Positions 62,106 to 64,000 of a stretch of DNA of 64,000 nt are shown here, piece after piece. The position numbers were made by a program, and so were the translations under genes. This DNA comes from Leifsonia shinshuensis. GTDB lineage: Bacteria > Actinomycetota > Actinomycetes > Actinomycetales > Microbacteriaceae. The notes under the pieces were generated by a model. That model was not told the DNA's origin, searched no databases, and saw nothing but the letters and a program-made list of their open reading frames with translations. Where the stretch lies: contig NZ_JAVDVK010000001.1 of NCBI RefSeq assembly GCF_031456835.1, positions 372,001-436,000 of the forward strand. The letters run 5' to 3'. Position 1 is the stretch's first letter, and each line of letters begins with the position of its first letter.

Positions 62106-63653
62106 ATCACCGCCACGCCTGCACCGACCGCCTCCACGTCCACCGCCGGACCGGAGGGCGACACGTACGACCTGATCATCGTGTCGAACCGGCTCCCCGT
62201 CGACCGCGTGCTCGACGAGAGCGGCAACGCCGACTGGCGCCCGTCGCCCGGTGGTCTGGTCGCCGCGCTGGAGCCCGTGATGCGGTCGCAGGACGGCGTG
62301 TGGATCGGCTGGGCCGGCGTTGCGGACGAGGACGTGGAGCCGTTCGAGGCCGGCGGCATCAACATCCACCCCGTCCCGCTCTCCGAGCAGGAGCTGCAGG
62401 AGTACTACGAGGGCTTCTCCAACGACACCCTCTGGCCGCTCTACCACGACGTGATCGCGCAGCCGAGCTACCACCGGGAGTGGTGGGAGAGCTACGTGCG
62501 GGTCAACCGCCGCTTCGCCCAGGCCGCCGCCGACGTGGCCGCAAAGGGCGCGGTCGTCTGGGTGCACGACTACCAGCTGCAGCTCGTGCCGGCGATGCTG
62601 CGCGAGCTGCGGCCGGATCTGGTGATCGGGTTCTTCAACCACATCCCGTTCCCGCCGTACGGGATCTACTCGCAGCTTCCGTGGCGCCGTCAGATCATCG
62701 ACGGACTGCTCGGCGCCGACGTGATCGGGTTCCAGCGCGTGGCGGATGCGGGGAACTTCTCGCGGGCCGTGCGGCGGCTTAAGGGCTACGAGACCCGCGG
62801 TCCCATCATCGAGGTGCCGATCGACACCGACGACCCGGAGGCGGGCTCGCACCGTCACGTGACGACCGACCGCCGCGGCGGTCTCGCCCGCACGGTGCTG
62901 GCGCGCCAGTTCCCGATCTCCATCGACGCCGACCAGTACCAGGAGCTCGCCCGCCGGCCCGACATCCAGGCCCGCGCCAAGGAGATCCGCGAGGAGCTCG
63001 GCAACCCCGAGAAGATCATGCTCGGCGTCGACCGCCTCGACTACACGAAGGGCATCGGCCACCGGCTGAAGGCCTTCGGCGAGCTCCTCGAGGAGGGGCG
63101 CGTGAAGGCCGAGGACGTCACGCTCGTCCAGGTCGCCAGCCCCAGCCGCGAGCGCGTCGAGACCTACCGCCAGCTGCGCGACGAGATCGAGCTGACCGTC
63201 GGCCGCATCAACGGCGACTACTCGACGCTGGGCCACACCGCCGTCGCGTATCTGCACCACGGCTACCCCCGCGAGGAGATGGTGGCGCTCTACCTCGCCG
63301 CCGACGTCATGCTCGTCACCGCCCTGCGCGACGGCATGAACCTGGTCGCCAAGGAGTACGTCGCGACCCGGGTGGACGAAGACGGCGTGCTGGTGCTCAG
63401 CGAGTTCGCCGGGGCGTCCGACGAGCTGCGCCAGGCGCTGCTGATCAACCCGCACGACATCGAAGGGCTCAAGGACACCGTCCTGCAGGCGCTGGCGATG
63501 CCGAAGCGCGACCGCACCCGTCGCATGCGGGCGCTGCGCAAGAAGGTGCTGACCAACGACGTGGCCCGCTGGTCGGCGTCGTTCCTCGACGCGCTCACGC
63601 GCCGCGCGCACGGCGACCACCCGCTCCAGGACCCGCCGGTCAACCGGCGCTGA
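62106..63653 (+). CDS. otsA: Trehalose-6-phosphate synthase, probable AUC start
   Basis: Joins UDP/ADP-glucose to glucose-6-phosphate, first step of OtsAB trehalose synthesis. Motifs: LIIVSNRLPVDR, HDYQLQLVP, FFNHIPFPPYG, GVDRLDYTKGI and ALRDGMNLVAKEY. The frame has no ATG/GTG/TTG before the first strand: from the stop at 62097 to LIIVSN the only plausible starts are ATC at 62106 (10 nt after GAGGGAG, giving ITATPAPTAS) or CTG at 62172. GTG at 62181 would delete the first strand of the fold. I give ATC as best guess; a base-call error for ATG is possible. 515 aa. Confidence 0.9.
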   Translation: MTATPAPTASTSTAGPEGDTYDLIIVSNRLPVDRVLDESGNADWRPSPGGLVAALEPVMRSQDGVWIGWAGVADEDVEPFEAGGINIHPVPLSEQELQEYYEGFSNDTLWPLYHDVIAQPSYHREWWESYVRVNRRFAQAAADVAAKGAVVWVHDYQLQLVPAMLRELRPDLVIGFFNHIPFPPYGIYSQLPWRRQIIDGLLGADVIGFQRVADAGNFSRAVRRLKGYETRGPIIEVPIDTDDPEAGSHRHVTTDRRGGLARTVLARQFPISIDADQYQELARRPDIQARAKEIREELGNPEKIMLGVDRLDYTKGIGHRLKAFGELLEEGRVKAEDVTLVQVASPSRERVETYRQLRDEIELTVGRINGDYSTLGHTAVAYLHHGYPREEMVALYLAADVMLVTALRDGMNLVAKEYVATRVDEDGVLVLSEFAGASDELRQALLINPHDIEGLKDTVLQALAMPKRDRTRRMRALRKKVLTNDVARWSASFLDALTRRAHGDHPLQDPPVNRR

Positions 63654-63688
63654 GCCGTCCGCCGCCTCCCCGCCGCTCGACTCCCTTC

Positions 63689-63718
63689 GCCCGACTCCTG
63701 TTTGCCCGACTCCTGTTT
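63689..63718 (+). repeat. 15-bp tandem duplication between otsA and otsB
   Basis: GCCCGACTCCTGTTT occurs twice head to tail (63689-63703, 63704-63718), just before the AAGGA ribosome site of otsB. Recent slippage is likely. Confidence 0.75.
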
Positions 63719-63727
63719 GAAGGACGC

Positions 63728-64000
63728 ATGACCGACACCGCCTCCCACCGTCCGCCCGCCGCCGCCGTCGCACTTGTCGGCGCGCTGCAGGAACTGGCCC
63801 GCGCCGACCGGCTGCTGCTCGCGCTCGACTTCGACGGCACTCTCGCCCCGTTCGTCGACGTGCCGCGCGGCGCCCGCGCCCTGCCGGAGTCGAAGGCCGC
63901 CCTCGACCGGCTGGAGCACCTGCCGCGCACGTGGGTCGCGTACGTCTCCGGGCGGCCGCTCACGAGCCTCGAGACGGTGACGGAGGCGGAGGCGGACGAG
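63728..64000 (+). CDS. otsB: Trehalose-6-phosphate phosphatase, 5' part
   Basis: Dephosphorylates trehalose-6-phosphate to trehalose. Only the first 91 codons lie in the window. The catalytic HAD motif LDFDGTLAPF (about 33-42) and VSGRPLTSL are present. ATG at 63728 lies 3-4 nt after AAGGA. It follows otsA with a 74-nt gap and is probably in the same operon; the frame is open at the window edge. Confidence 0.93.
   Translation, partial: MTDTASHRPPAAAVALVGALQELARADRLLLALDFDGTLAPFVDVPRGARALPESKAALDRLEHLPRTWVAYVSGRPLTSLETVTEAEADE

Noticed and set aside
62096..62782. TTG at 62096 as the otsA start
   Set aside because: It has a nearby ribosome site but opens a different frame (THHHRHACTD), not that of OtsA. 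Using it would need a frameshift with no slippery sequence visible.
1..64000. CRISPR array, prophage, integrative element
   Set aside because: No spaced direct repeats, integrase, phage structural or cas genes were seen; gene content and base use are uniform.

Overview
The window is 64 kb of high-GC DNA with dense, short-intergenic gene packing, GTG/ATG/TTG starts and many TANNNT -10 boxes placed 6-8 nt before start codons. The gene content (DUF3039, DUF2017 with clpS, prfB-ftsE-ftsX-smpB, split otsA/otsB, many GTG leaderless starts) points to an actinomycete of the Microbacteriaceae, probably Leifsonia or a close relative; the genus is an inference from protein style, not from a marker gene. 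It looks like ordinary chromosome: I see no transposase, phage, integrase, plasmid or CRISPR features. The right end cuts through otsB.

Layout. 0.1-3 kb: an envelope-polysaccharide export pair (Wzt/TagH-like ATPase, Wzm/TagG-like permease) with a sugar nucleotidyltransferase, all on the minus strand. 3.2-5.9 kb: ABC ATPase plus large permease. 5.9-9.8 kb: housekeeping block DUF3039, pncB (divergent), murI, rph, rdgB. 9.9-14.5 kb: cation diffusion facilitator, a 265-bp composite palindromic element, DedA protein, tRNA-Leu, LLM oxidoreductase, MFS transporter. 14.6-20.4 kb: prfB, ftsE, ftsX, smpB, a tyrosine phosphatase, a DUF5666 membrane protein and ssrA (tmRNA), i.e. translation termination, division and ribosome rescue together. 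20.5-22.8 kb: an ECF sigma factor overlapping a membrane-anchored propeller protein.

23-35 kb: DHA2-type MFS efflux with two small membrane-associated proteins, a SatD-like autoregulator with its membrane partner behind a strong palindrome, an alpha/beta hydrolase overlapping an adenine-deaminase-type enzyme, a NatA/NatB-like ABC operon ending in a quinone oxidoreductase, a histidinol-phosphatase-type phosphatase, an AI-2E family protein, and tRNA-Lys with a clear terminator. 35.3-38.4 kb: a 57-aa small gene, an SGNH lipoprotein and an acyltransferase/SGNH fusion. 39.4-47.8 kb: a seven-gene carbohydrate operon (secreted alpha-helical protein, LacI regulator, binding protein, two permeases, two GH130-like enzymes) behind a LacI-type operator. 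48-53 kb: baeRF protein, then GH15 glucoamylase overlapping clpS overlapping DUF2017, divergent from a G6PDH-family gene.

53-64 kb: small unknowns, an ArsB/SLC13-type transporter, a long palindrome between convergent genes, and a TetR-controlled export unit: a 983-aa MMPL protein with a degenerate ABC-ATPase-like C-terminal domain fused to it, overlapping a YhgE/Pip protein, with two identical-type operators in the divergent promoter. The window closes with an SGNH lipase-like lipoprotein and the trehalose genes otsA (apparently with an AUC start codon) and otsB. The most interesting points are the MMPL-ABC fusion with its twin operators, the paired 56-bp palindromes at 10.8-11.1 kb, and the otsA start.
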